Positions 56,811 to 64,000 of a stretch of DNA of 64,000 bases are shown piece after piece. Numbering within the stretch: the first letter of the stretch is position 1; the number at the start of each line of letters is the position of its first letter. The notes beneath the pieces were generated by a model. That model was not told where the DNA came from. It saw nothing but the letters and a program-made list of their open reading frames with translations, and did no database searches. The translations under genes were made by a program, and so were the position numbers. The DNA is from Ruegeria sp. HKCCD4315 (GTDB taxonomy: Bacteria > Pseudomonadota > Alphaproteobacteria > Rhodobacterales > Rhodobacteraceae), in contig NZ_WVRN01000001.1 in assembly GCF_013112245.1 (NCBI RefSeq), positions 810,501 to 874,500 of the forward strand, written 5' to 3'.

Positions 56811-58217
56811 TCAATCTAGGACATAGCCGTAGGAGCTACCGAAGTCCTGACGGGCAACCTCGGATGCGCCTCCAGCTCCGGCACGCTGTGTGCGCGCAAC
56901 TTGGCCGTTAACGAACAGGTCAAATTCGCTGGGCGGTTTGACCCGGTCGGTTGGAAGCGCCAGTGCTTCGCCGCGTGTAGGCGTGACCAAGTGCGCAGTG
57001 ATGATGACCACAAGCTCGCTCTGCTCGCGCCGATAGTCGGCGCTGCGGAACAGGGCGCCCAGTATCGGGACATCACCCAGCCACGGAACTTGGTTACTTA
57101 GATCCGCAAAGTCGTCTTGGATCAGACCCGCAATGGCAAAGCTCTCACCGTCACGCAGTTCAATCGTGGTTTTTGCGCGGCGCGTGATGAAGCTAGGAAC
57201 CGAGTCACCGTTGATGGTGAAGTCCGAGCTGCTATCGATGCTTGAGACCGCAGTGGCCATTTCCAGGTTGATCAGGTCGCCATCCACCACGCGGGGGATA
57301 AAGTCCATCTCAACACCGAAGGGTTTAAACTCGATGGTCACCACACCTTCTTCCTGCGGGACCGGAATTGGAACCTCACCACCGGCGAGGAAGGATGCCT
57401 CTTGCCCAGACAGGGCCGACAGGTTGGGTTCCGCCAGGCTGCGGGCAAGACCTTTGGTTTCAAGGGCTTCCAGCAACAGACGAACCTGTGTCGAGCCTGC
57501 GCCAAAGCCAAACAGAATCGCACCGGTGTTCGCCTGAAGTGCCGGAATGTTGTTGTTCAAGGCGTTTGTCAGAGCGAACTGGTTGTTGAGCGTATTGAAG
57601 CCACCAGTCGTGTCGCCACCGCCAAATCCAAGTGAAGCTGTAAGACTTTTCGCCACAGACCGGTTCATTTCTGCAAACCGAACCTTCAGCATTACCTGCT
57701 GAACGCCACCGACCGACATCAGATTCGAGACGCGTTCTGGTGCGTAGCGTTCGGCCAGTTCCAGAGCACGCGCCAGTTTGGCCGAGCCTGAAACTGTCCC
57801 GGACAAGACGATGCCGTCATTTGCTGTCCGAACTTCAATGGGTTCATCCGGCAGAATCTGACGCAAGCGTTCTTTAAACTCTGTAACATCTGGTGAAACA
57901 CGTACGCGCACGTTGGCCAGCAAGTTGCCGGCCCCGTCAAACAGCGTCAGTGTCGTTAGGCCAGGGGCCTTGCCCAGAACATAAATTGTCCGGTCCGACA
58001 ACGACGAGATGTCCGCGATGCCCGCATTTGCAATGCTGAGCTCTGCAAAGGGTTGCTCGCTTTCAACGACGATTGCGCGGTTCATAGGGACATCCAGCGT
58101 TTCCACTGTACCCTTTTTTACCACGCGCAAAGTTTCAGCCCAGGCGGCGTCGCCAACCGGACTAACAACAAGCGACAACCCCAGCAGGGTTGCGCTGATC
58201 CAGGAACGTATTGTCAT
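56811..58217 (-). CDS. cpaC: Tad secretin CpaC/RcpA
   Basis: 468 residues from ATG 58217. Signal peptide near residues 1-27 (AAWA-ETLRV), N-terminal BON/pilus domain (RTIYVLGKAPGLTTLTLFD), then the secretin domain (SFLAGGEVPIPVPQEEG and VPWLGDVPILGALFRS). It forms the outer-membrane pore for the pilus. It is separated from cpaB by a terminator and about 190 nt, so it has its own promoter. Confidence 0.94.
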   Translation of the reverse strand: MTIRSWISATLLGLSLVVSPVGDAAWAETLRVVKKGTVETLDVPMNRAIVVESEQPFAELSIANAGIADISSLSDRTIYVLGKAPGLTTLTLFDGAGNLLANVRVRVSPDVTEFKERLRQILPDEPIEVRTANDGIVLSGTVSGSAKLARALELAERYAPERVSNLMSVGGVQQVMLKVRFAEMNRSVAKSLTASLGFGGGDTTGGFNTLNNQFALTNALNNNIPALQANTGAILFGFGAGSTQVRLLLEALETKGLARSLAEPNLSALSGQEASFLAGGEVPIPVPQEEGVVTIEFKPFGVEMDFIPRVVDGDLINLEMATAVSSIDSSSDFTINGDSVPSFITRRAKTTIELRDGESFAIAGLIQDDFADLSNQVPWLGDVPILGALFRSADYRREQSELVVIITAHLVTPTRGEALALPTDRVKPPSEFDLFVNGQVARTQRAGAGGASEVARQDFGSSYGYVLD

Positions 58218-58335
58218 GTGACCTGCCTCTCCGATCACGCCTCGTTTTTTTGGGTCTTATGCCCTATAGGTAAACAGACTGCGCGAATTCCAAATTTATT
58301 GCAATAATCAATGGTTTCTGGATTGTTCCTTATGT

Positions 58336-58346
58336 GGAGAATTGGC
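58336..58346 (-). promoter_or_regulatory. Degenerate Tad upstream element before cpaC
   Basis: GGAGAATTGGC on the + strand keeps AATTGG but not the full ATTGGGC core. It is about 120 nt before cpaC, similar to the flp1 and cpaE spacing. Confidence 0.3.
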
Positions 58347-58355
58347 AACAATCAT

Positions 58356-58386
58356 AAAAAAAGAACCGCACCCAAGGTGCGGCTCT
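58356..58386 (-). terminator. Rho-independent terminator after cpaB
   Basis: AGAACCGCACC (58362-58372) pairs with GGTGCGGCTCT (58376-58386); on the minus strand the only mismatch becomes a G-U pair and the stem runs into seven U (58356-58362). It ends cpaB before cpaC. Confidence 0.92.
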
Positions 58387-58411
58387 GATCTTGTAAGGTT
58401 CTGAATTGGCG

Positions 58412-59293
58412 TCAGTTTGTGCAGGGAATTGGCACGTTGACGATCTCACCGCCGCGCCTGATGCGGGTTGTGCAAACCTCTTCAACTTTTTTTTCTGGTT
58501 CCGGAGCAGCAGCTTGAATACCAAGCAACGTGCGCTGGTCGACTTCAATCGTTGACGCGACAGATTCATCGGCGACACCAACAAGTGCCAAAGACAGTCG
58601 TCCAGAGTTCTGGGCTTGCGCCAGTGCTGCAACCTGCTGAGGTGTTGCTGCAACTGTGACCGTTCGGGCGATTGTCGTGCTGGTTACGTCGGAACCTGCT
58701 GTCTGGTCGACTGCGATCAGCTGTACATTGGCTTCGATCAATCTGGTAATCCCACCATTGCTACTTCCTTCAAGGGTGCCGCTGGTGCCGGTCCAGTAAA
58801 TGTCAACATTGTCACCTGGACGCAAAAAGCCCGAAACACCCGAGGCAACGTCAACACTGATTGCGAATGCCCGCATTCCCTTTTCCAAGCGTGAAGTCAG
58901 CCCCGCCTTTTCACCGGGCTCGGTGATTTTGACAGCCATGATTGCTTCGTCTTTTTCCATCGTTCTCAGCACGAAACGCTCAGTGGGGCCACTTTCAGGG
59001 AACAATGCGGTGAGCTCCGAGAACGTGCCTTCCGGAATCGCGTTTTCCGGCCAATCCACAGCACGGATGTCTTCTTGGGTCAGACGTTCGCCATATCTCA
59101 GTGCGCGTTTCGAGACAAAGACAGTTACCGTTGGAATCACCTCGACCTGGGCGTTGGCCAGAGCTTCTTCTGCGGCCAGCCTTTGACGCGCCAGCTCGTT
59201 CTGGTAGGCCGAGATATAGTTGCGCGCCATATAGACTGCGCCACCGGCCAGAGCTACGCCGACAATCAGGACAAGTCCGAATACCGCTCGCAT
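58412..59293 (-). CDS. cpaB: Tad assembly protein CpaB/RcpC
   Basis: 293 residues. N-terminal membrane anchor (FGLVLIVGVALAGGAVYMA), then a SAF domain (VFVSKRALRYGERLTQEDIR, VDVASGVSGFLRPGDNVDIYW) and a Cys-containing C-terminus (VCTTRIRRGGEIVNVPIPC). RcpC-type protein thought to work with the secretin in the periplasm. AGAGG is 8 nt upstream of the ATG. Confidence 0.93.
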   Translation of the reverse strand: MRAVFGLVLIVGVALAGGAVYMARNYISAYQNELARQRLAAEEALANAQVEVIPTVTVFVSKRALRYGERLTQEDIRAVDWPENAIPEGTFSELTALFPESGPTERFVLRTMEKDEAIMAVKITEPGEKAGLTSRLEKGMRAFAISVDVASGVSGFLRPGDNVDIYWTGTSGTLEGSSNGGITRLIEANVQLIAVDQTAGSDVTSTTIARTVTVAATPQQVAALAQAQNSGRLSLALVGVADESVASTIEVDQRTLLGIQAAAPEPEKKVEEVCTTRIRRGGEIVNVPIPCTN

Positions 59294-59446
59294 GCGAGTA
59301 CCTCTTTATTTTGTTTGGTCGAACACTAAACGGCCAATAGGTCGCTTTGAAACAGCCTAATTCTTAAAAGCAAATTGTGTCGAAATGTGGGACAAATATG
59401 TCTGTTTGTCAGTTTCTACGCCAAAATTCGTACAATTTTCTGCTCG

Positions 59447-59463
59447 GGATATTGGGCTATAGG
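59447..59463 (-). promoter_or_regulatory. Tad upstream element before cpaB
   Basis: GGATATTGGGCTATAGG shares the ATTGGGC core and 13 of 17 positions with GGAAATTGGGCGAAACG before flp2. It lies about 155 nt before the cpaB start, in the otherwise gene-free stretch between flp2 and cpaB. Confidence 0.45.
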
Positions 59464-59487
59464 AGCGAACTTGGTTCGCAGTGTACG

Positions 59488-59530
59488 CAAAAAAAAAACG
59501 CCACGTCCCAAAGGACGTCGCGTTTTTTTA
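59488..59530 (-). terminator. Rho-independent terminator after flp2
   Basis: AACGCCACGTCC (59497-59508) pairs with GGACGTCGCGTT (59513-59524) with one mismatch, loop CAAA, flanked by A-runs and T-runs on both sides. It lies about 60 nt after the flp2 stop. Confidence 0.9.
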
Positions 59531-59584
59531 GCACGCCGATAACCCTATCCAGCTTAGGCAGGTGCAGGCAAGATGCGACCGGGC

Positions 59585-59824
59585 TTAGCCTCCGCCGCCT
59601 GCCGTGCCTTCTGTCACAATACCGCCGGGCGCGCTATTCGAGCCGGTGCTGACAACGGCAGCGTTCATGGCTTCGTTGGCATTGCCGCCGAGGCTGTCAA
59701 CGCTGGAGCTAATCACAAGGTAAGTCGCGCCAGACAATCCAATGAGCACTGCCGTCAGCACCACCCAGTCAACTGTCACCGCTCCTGCTTCGTCCGACTT
59801 GAATCGGTCAAGGAACCTGAACAT
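59585..59824 (-). CDS. flp: Flp-family type IVb pilin, copy 2
   Basis: 79 residues. The prepilin site follows EAGAVTVDWVVLTA; cleavage after Gly (about residue 14) leaves a hydrophobic helix VTVDWVVLTAVLIGLSGATY. It has Asp+5 and Trp+6 where most Flp pilins have Glu+5 and Tyr+6. The C-terminus is Gly/Ala/Ser rich. GGAGA is about 7 nt upstream. Paralogue of flp1. Confidence 0.9.
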   Translation of the reverse strand: MFRFLDRFKSDEAGAVTVDWVVLTAVLIGLSGATYLVISSSVDSLGGNANEAMNAAVVSTGSNSAPGGIVTEGTAGGGG

Positions 59825-59889
59825 GTCTGTGTCTCCAATTTCTTTTCACAGTGTTTGCAATAGTTTTGACAAAAATGATTGCGCGGGAA

Positions 59890-59918
59890 TGGCGGAAATT
59901 GGGCGAAACGTAGGTTTT
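59890..59918 (-). promoter_or_regulatory. Tad upstream element before flp2
   Basis: GGAAATTGGGCGAAACG within a 29-nt block that aligns without gaps to 60468-60496 upstream of flp1, with 24 identical positions. It lies 66 nt before the flp2 ATG. Confidence 0.65.
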
Positions 59919-60065
59919 ATTGGCTTGAATTTGGGCAGATTTCTTTTTTGCTCTGGCCTTCATCAGGCAGGTGGTGGTTATCGCTCAGAGTTTCCTGGTC
60001 CAACTCCAAGATTCAGTCTGCGTATCGTTGTGGCGGGACATGGGGTACGCGCATATCACCTTAAA

Positions 60066-60096
60066 TGAAAAAGGCCGCGCCAATGCGGCGCGGCCT
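60066..60096 (-). terminator. Rho-independent terminator after flp1
   Basis: AGGCCGCGCC (60072-60081) pairs with GGCGCGGCCT (60087-60096), loop AATGC, followed on the minus strand by UUUUUC. It lies 24 nt after the flp1 stop. Confidence 0.93.
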
Positions 60097-60119
60097 CTGA
60101 ATTCTGCTAGGTTAAAAGC

Positions 60120-60350
60120 TTAGTTGCTTTTACCTTCGCTAGTGATACCACCGGAGGTGCTATTGCTACCGGTGCTCAGCGATGCGGCGTTCAGCGCTTC
60201 GTTCACGCCGGTTGCCAGGCCAGTGGCGCCATCTTCGATCTGCTGGTATGCAACTGCTGCCAGGCCGATGACTGCTGCGGTCAGAACAACCCAGTCAACT
60301 GTTACTGCGCCGTCTTCGTCTTTGCGGAAGTTCTTGATGAACTTGATCAT
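60120..60350 (-). CDS. flp: Flp-family type IVb pilin, copy 1
   Basis: 76 residues. EDGAVTVDWVVLTAAVIGL shows the Gly cleavage site (about residue 14) and the Asp+5/Trp+6 variant. The C-terminal STGSNSTSGGITSEG closely matches flp2. A strong AGGAGGG precedes the ATG, fitting high expression of the major pilin. It is a single-gene unit because a strong terminator follows. Confidence 0.92.
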   Translation of the reverse strand: MIKFIKNFRKDEDGAVTVDWVVLTAAVIGLAAVAYQQIEDGATGLATGVNEALNAASLSTGSNSTSGGITSEGKSN

Positions 60351-60467
60351 GTTACGTCCCTCCTAAAGGATCTAAATAAGTCTAATGAACCTCGGCGTCT
60401 TCCAGAGCTTTCTCTCTCAGTCCGCTCCCGTCCGTCTCGGTATGCATCTATGTTTGCCTGTGGGGCG

Positions 60468-60496
60468 TGGCAGGAATTGGGCCAAACGCAGATTTT
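60468..60496 (-). promoter_or_regulatory. Tad upstream element before flp1
   Basis: AGGAATTGGGCCAAACGC and flanks match the flp2 copy. On the coding strand TGGCCC-AATTC-CTGC has GG and GC 10 nt apart, as in sigma54 promoters, but the other copies lack that GG. It lies 118 nt before the ATG. Confidence 0.65.
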
Positions 60497-60508
60497 TTTC
60501 CGTGCAAC

Positions 60509-60524
60509 TTAACTTTTTGGTTAG
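60509..60524. promoter_or_regulatory. CtrA-like site upstream of flp1
   Basis: TTAA-N8-TTAG, that is CTAACC...GTTAA on the other strand, near the CtrA consensus but with one extra spacer base and one mismatch. About 160 nt before the flp1 ATG. Confidence 0.3.
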
Positions 60525-60614
60525 AAAATCTGTAACATATTGAAAATTAATAATTAAAAATTCGATTGGGTGAGTTCTTCCTATCATGGGCGGTGCAAAA
60601 TTGCGTCAAATGAG

Positions 60615-60634
60615 GCGAAATTGCCCCATTTCGC
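60615..60634. promoter_or_regulatory. Perfect 20-bp palindrome before the transglycosylase
   Basis: GCGAAAT (60615-60621), TGCCCC, ATTTCGC (60628-60634). It lies 70 nt before the transglycosylase ATG and its left arm resembles the Tad upstream element. Likely operator for a dimeric regulator, or a hairpin in a leader. Confidence 0.5.
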
Positions 60635-60703
60635 TTTGTTTTTCTGGCCTTGCGCGAAGATTCGGGGTTCAAATCGCCTAAAAAGAAAACAAGAGGCAGG
60701 CAA

Positions 60704-61570
60704 ATGAATCTCCGGACCGCACTCCAATGCGCCGGTGTACTGGCGTTTCTCGTATCGGGTGTCACATCTGTAGATGCGACCGAGGTTGAACCGCGCGGCG
60801 TGTACAAACGGATCAAGGCGCCCCAACCGGGGCAGCGCCCTCGGGTGACTGTACAGATTACTGCAGAAGAACATGCGACGCAGCCCTCAGCACCCAGTAC
60901 AGGGGCTGAGATTTCGGTGCCGGACGTTATTGCGCGCACCGAAGTTGCCCCGCCTGTTCAGCCGGACCTAAAACCCAAGCGTGATCCTAAAGGGTCGTAC
61001 AAGGCGTTTTGGGACAGGATCTCGCCCGAGATCGCCCAAGGTGGGGCCGGGCGCCTGGATGCGGCTATTTCCGCCCTTGCTGCGACCAATGTCCGGTCGC
61101 CCCGCCTGCAAACACTCCAGAACATTGCGCAGCAGCAGGGCAAAGAGATTCTGCGTTCAACTGTTGGAACGAATGTTTCGCCCGCACTTGTCCTGGCAGT
61201 GATCTCGGTCGAGTCGGCAGGACGGGTAGATGCGATCAGTTCCGCAGGCGCGCAGGGCCTTATGCAGCTCATGCCCGCCACGGCAGCTCGTTTTGGTGTG
61301 AAAGACAGCCTTCAGCCAGACCAGAACATCGCCGGGGGTGTGAAATACCTCAATTGGCTGATGGAAGAGTTCGGGAATGATCCGATTCTGGTTTTGGCCG
61401 GGTATAACGCGGGTGAAGGGGCCGTGCGCAAACATAGTGGCGTTCCGCCTTACACTGAAACCCGCGACTACGTGCCCAAGGTTCTGGCGGCATTCCAGAT
61501 CGCAAAGGCCTTGTGTGCCACGCCGCCCGATCTGATTTCTGACGGTTGCGTGTTCCAGACCTCAAACTGA
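60704..61570 (+). CDS. Lytic transglycosylase (SLT family)
   Basis: 288 residues from ATG 60704. Signal peptide about 1-25 (VDA-TEVEP), Pro-rich linker, then the SLT domain: catalytic Glu in VISVESAGRVDAISSAG, followed by GLMQLMPATAARFGV and LVLAGYNAGEGAVRKHSGVP. It cuts peptidoglycan glycan strands without water. It is divergent from flp1; clearing the cell wall for the pilus is a plausible but unproven role. The C-terminus has two Cys that could form a disulfide. Confidence 0.92.
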   Translation: MNLRTALQCAGVLAFLVSGVTSVDATEVEPRGVYKRIKAPQPGQRPRVTVQITAEEHATQPSAPSTGAEISVPDVIARTEVAPPVQPDLKPKRDPKGSYKAFWDRISPEIAQGGAGRLDAAISALAATNVRSPRLQTLQNIAQQQGKEILRSTVGTNVSPALVLAVISVESAGRVDAISSAGAQGLMQLMPATAARFGVKDSLQPDQNIAGGVKYLNWLMEEFGNDPILVLAGYNAGEGAVRKHSGVPPYTETRDYVPKVLAAFQIAKALCATPPDLISDGCVFQTSN

Positions 61571-61572
61571 AT

Positions 61573-61605
61573 AAGGCCCGCCTTGATTCGGCGGACCTTT
61601 GTTCT
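61573..61605. terminator. Bidirectional terminator between transglycosylase and scoB
   Basis: AAGGCCCGCC (61573-61582) and GGCGGACCTT (61590-61599) form a stem with one mismatch (G-U on the minus strand), loop TTGATTC, followed on the + strand by TTTGTTCTTTT. Confidence 0.75.
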
Positions 61606-61606
61606 T

Positions 61607-62233
61607 TTAAGAAACAAGTGTCGCTTGGGTCGAAGCGCGCATCTCGTCTTCGCTGACCCCATCGGCCAATTCGACGATCTTCAGCCCACCTTCGACCACA
61701 TCCAGCACACCCAGATTGGTGATAATGCGATCGACCACGCCTTTACCTGTCAGGGGTAGGGTGCATTCTTTCAGTACCTTGCTGTCGCCGTGCTTGTTGG
61801 TGTGATCCATCACAACGATGACACGGCCGACACCAGCGACCAGGTCCATCGCGCCGCCCATGCCTTTCACCAGCTTGCCGGGAATCATCCAGTTTGCCAG
61901 GTCGCCTTTTTCATCCACTTCCATTGCGCCCAGGATCGCCGCAGCGATCTTGCCGCCACGGATCATGGCAAAGGATGTGGCGCTGTCGAAATAGGCGGTG
62001 CGGGAAAGTTCCGTGATCGTCTGTTTGCCCGCATTGATCAGGTCCGGGTCTTCTTCGCCTTCAAACGGGAAGGGGCCCATGCCCAGCATGCCGTTTTCGG
62101 ATTGCAGGGTGATGTCCTTGTCACCCACATAGTTCGCCACCAGCGTCGGGATCCCGATGCCGAGGTTCACATACATGCCGTCTTCCAGTTCCTCTGCCGC
62201 GCGCGCGGCCATCTGATTGCGGTCCCAGGGCAT
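61607..62233 (-). CDS. scoB: 3-oxoacid CoA-transferase subunit B
   Basis: 208 residues from ATG 62233. [16 protein letters not shown] and the catalytic Glu in [14 protein letters not shown] mark the beta subunit of family I CoA-transferases. With subunit A it moves CoA from succinyl-CoA to a 3-oxoacid such as acetoacetate. Its ATG shares one base with the scoA stop (TAATG). Confidence 0.94.
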   Translation of the reverse strand: MPWDRNQMAARAAEELEDGMYVNLGIGIPTLVANYVGDKDITLQSENGMLGMGPFPFEGEEDPDLINAGKQTITELSRTAYFDSATSFAMIRGGKIAAAILGAMEVDEKGDLANWMIPGKLVKGMGGAMDLVAGVGRVIVVMDHTNKHGDSKVLKECTLPLTGKGVVDRIITNLGVLDVVEGGLKIVELADGVSEDEMRASTQATLVS

Positions 62234-62937
62234 TATGCGTCCTCCTTCTTGCGGGTGGTTCGTTGTTCGATGCGCTTTTCGTGATCGCCCTGAATGATGC
62301 GATGCACATAGATGCCGGGCAGGTGAATTGAGTCCGGATCCAATGAGCCGCGCGGAACGATCTCTTCTACTTCGGCCACGCAAATTTTACCGCAGGTCGC
62401 CGCGGGCACATTGAAATTTCGGGCGGTCTTGCGGAACACGAGGTTTCCGGTGTCATCCGCCTTCCACGCCTTGACGATGGCCAAATCGGCGAAGATGCCT
62501 TCTTCAAGGATGTAGGTCTCGCCGTTGAAGTCTTTGTGTTCCTTGCCATCGGCGATAACGGTGCCCACACCGGTTTTGGTGTAAAAGCCCGGAATACCAG
62601 CGCCGCCGGCGCGCATCCGTTCAGCCAGAGTACCTTGCGGGTTAAATTCCAGTTCCAACTCACCGCTCAGATACTGGCGCATGAATTCTGCATTTTCGCC
62701 GACATATGAGCTGATCATCTTTTTGACCTGCTTGGTCTGCAGCAGGATGCCGATTCCGAAATCGTCCACACCGGCATTGTTCGATGCAAAGCTCAGGTCT
62801 TTGACGCCCGAATCCTTGATGGCCTCAAGCAACAACTCCGGTATGCCGCACAGGCCAAACCCGCCTGCGGCAATCAGCATGCCATCCGACAGCACTCCGT
62901 CGAGCGCTTCAGAGGCATTGGCATAGACTTTCTTCAT
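62233..62937 (-). CDS. scoA: 3-oxoacid CoA-transferase subunit A
   Basis: 234 residues from ATG 62937. [20 protein letters not shown] and the Gly-rich [20 protein letters not shown] are the alpha-subunit signatures. GGGGGAG lies upstream. It is paired with scoB by a 1-nt overlap and supports use of acetoacetate or PHB-derived ketone bodies. Confidence 0.94.
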   Translation of the reverse strand: MKKVYANASEALDGVLSDGMLIAAGGFGLCGIPELLLEAIKDSGVKDLSFASNNAGVDDFGIGILLQTKQVKKMISSYVGENAEFMRQYLSGELELEFNPQGTLAERMRAGGAGIPGFYTKTGVGTVIADGKEHKDFNGETYILEEGIFADLAIVKAWKADDTGNLVFRKTARNFNVPAATCGKICVAEVEEIVPRGSLDPDSIHLPGIYVHRIIQGDHEKRIEQRTTRKKEDA

Positions 62938-63028
62938 GGAAAACTCCCCCAATGACATGGTGATGGGCAGGTTGTGCCGCCACGTCATGGGGAAGTCAAT
63001 GAAACCAAGGGGGTGTTGGTATTTCTAC

Positions 63029-64000
63029 CTATTCCGCCGCCTTCTTGGTTGTCTTCTTGGCTGCCGCCTTCTTCTTTGGGGCTGCCTTTTTCTTGGTGCC
63101 CTTCTTGGCAGCGCGTTCGTTCACCAGTTCGATGGCCATTTCCTGCGTCACGTCTTCGGGCTTGATGTCCTTGGGGATGGTTGCATTGACCTTCTCCCAC
63201 TTCACATAAGGCCCGTAACGCCCGTCCAGAACCTGCATCGCGCCGCCGTCGGGATGTTCACCCAAATCTTTTAGCGGTTTGGCAGCGGCCCGACGCCCGC
63301 GCCCTGGATTGGCGCGTTTTTCGGCCAGCAGTTCAACGGCGCGGTTCATGCCGATCTCGAACACATCGTTTGGGTCTTTGAGATTGGCGTAAACCGGCTT
63401 TGCCTCTTCCGGCAGTTGATGCATCAGGTAAGGGCCAAAACGCCCGAAATTCGAGCTGATCATGCCACCTTCCGGGTGTTCGCCGATCTGACGTGGCAGG
63501 GACAACAGCGTCAGTGCCTTGTCCAGATCCATGTCATCCTTGCTCCAACCACGCGGCAGAGAGGCGCGCGGTGGCTTCTTGTTCTCGGGCGTGGGTTCGC
63601 CGCGCTGAACGTAAGGACCGAAACGACCGGATTTCAGCCAGATCTCGTCCCCCGCATCTTCGCCCAGCAAACGTTCATCCCCTTCGGCACCTTCACCTGC
63701 GATTGGGCGCGTATAGGTACATTCGGGATAGTTGCCGCAACCGACGAAACCGCCCGTGCGCGAGGTTTTGAGATGCAGTTGGCCGGTACCGCATTTCGGG
63801 CAGATGCGCGGGTCCGATCCATCCTCACGCGGCGGGTACAGCTGCGGCGCCAGCGCTTCGTCCAACTTGTCCAGAACTTCGGATATCCGCAGCTCGGATG
63901 TCTCTCCGATAGCGGCCGAGAAATCGCGCCAGAACTTGCCCAGCAGGTCCTTATAATCGCGGTCTCCGGCGCTGACGTCGTCCAGTTCTTCTTCCAGATT
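63029..64000 (-). CDS. topA: DNA topoisomerase I, C-terminal part (5' end outside window)
   Basis: 324 codons at the C-terminal end; the gene runs past the right edge. A zinc ribbon (CPKCGTG ... GCGNYPEC) is followed by three short repeats built on GRFGPYVQ, GRFGPYLM and GRYGPYVK, the alphaproteobacterial TopA C-terminal arrangement. The protein ends in a Lys/Ala-rich DNA-binding tail. It relaxes negative supercoils; the catalytic Tyr lies outside the window. Confidence 0.93.
   Translation of the reverse strand, partial: NLEEELDDVSAGDRDYKDLLGKFWRDFSAAIGETSELRISEVLDKLDEALAPQLYPPREDGSDPRICPKCGTGQLHLKTSRTGGFVGCGNYPECTYTRPIAGEGAEGDERLLGEDAGDEIWLKSGRFGPYVQRGEPTPENKKPPRASLPRGWSKDDMDLDKALTLLSLPRQIGEHPEGGMISSNFGRFGPYLMHQLPEEAKPVYANLKDPNDVFEIGMNRAVELLAEKRANPGRGRRAAAKPLKDLGEHPDGGAMQVLDGRYGPYVKWEKVNATIPKDIKPEDVTQEMAIELVNERAAKKGTKKKAAPKKKAAAKKTTKKAAE

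Larger units (their letters stand above)
60351..60703. promoter_or_regulatory. Divergent control region between flp1 and the transglycosylase
   Basis: 353 nt without a gene. From the flp1 side it holds the ribosome site, the Tad upstream element (60468-60496), a CtrA-like site (60509-60524), an AT-rich block around 60530-60565, and a perfect palindrome (60615-60634) before the transglycosylase. Confidence 0.6.

Noticed and set aside
60468..60496. Plain sigma54 promoter as the sole explanation of the Tad element
   Set aside because: The flp1 copy has GG-N10-GC, but flp2 and cpaE have CG in place of GG and the cpaB copy lacks the GC at the right spacing. I keep it as one option only.

Overview
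The window looks like ordinary chromosome from a marine-type alphaproteobacterium of the Rhodobacteraceae (Roseobacter group). Supporting this are moderately GC-rich coding sequence, the gene order ruvCAB - ybgC - tolQRAB - pal - cpoB - tilS - ftsH, a phosphatidylcholine synthase, a DUF1127 gene, paired Flp pilins of the GAVTVDWVVLTA type and the DUF484-xerC pair. I see no tRNA, rRNA, CRISPR array, insertion sequence or prophage. Genus and species cannot be fixed from the sequence alone.

Layout. 1-6.1 kb: the truncated 3' side of a bicupin (ureidoglycine aminohydrolase type), a small exported protein, a GhrA-like 2-hydroxyacid reductase, an acyl-CoA dehydrogenase/thioesterase pair, and a DUF1007 + NicO nickel/cobalt exporter pair. 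6.1-15.2 kb: truA, a ycjX/GNAT/ycjF overlap cluster, a VIT/CCC1-type transporter, an SDR-DoxX fusion with a DUF2269 membrane partner, and a large DUF2339 membrane protein. 15.2-30.5 kb: housekeeping genes (ileS, ogt, a Gre-factor-like small protein, pcs, DUF484-xerC, a transaldolase-like aldolase, priA, an MFS carrier, prmA, ruvCAB). 30.5-40.6 kb: an overlapping tract from ybgC through the Tol-Pal envelope system to tilS and ftsH, then a MOSC protein. 40.7-43.7 kb: the one-carbon cluster fhs - chorismate mutase - folD. 43.9-47.8 kb: a membrane-anchored LytTR regulator, PdeM and its DEXH helicase.

47.8-60.4 kb is a tight adherence (Tad/Flp) pilus locus on the minus strand. In transcription order it is flp1, flp2, cpaB, cpaC, an OmpA-like lipoprotein, cpaE, cpaF, tadB, tadC, two TPR lipoproteins (TadD type), cpaA prepilin peptidase and an uncharacterised AAA ATPase. 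Pilin, peptidase, motor, platform, secretin and localisation protein are all present; TadE/F/G minor pseudopilins are not in the window. A divergent lytic transglycosylase follows (60.7-61.6 kb), then a CoA-transferase pair and the 3' end of topA running off the window.

The most interesting non-coding signal is a repeated element (core ATTGGGC on the + strand) found upstream of flp1, flp2, cpaB and cpaE, with a degenerate copy upstream of cpaC. The flp1 and flp2 copies align without gaps over 29 positions (24 identical). Factor-independent terminators lie after flp1, after flp2 and after cpaB, so the locus reads as several separately promoted units that share a control element. Other points worth following up are a hand-countable codon-usage island in the ileS editing domain, a degenerate Gre-like protein, a PdeM/helicase pair without its usual ligase, and a perfect palindrome between flp1 and the transglycosylase.
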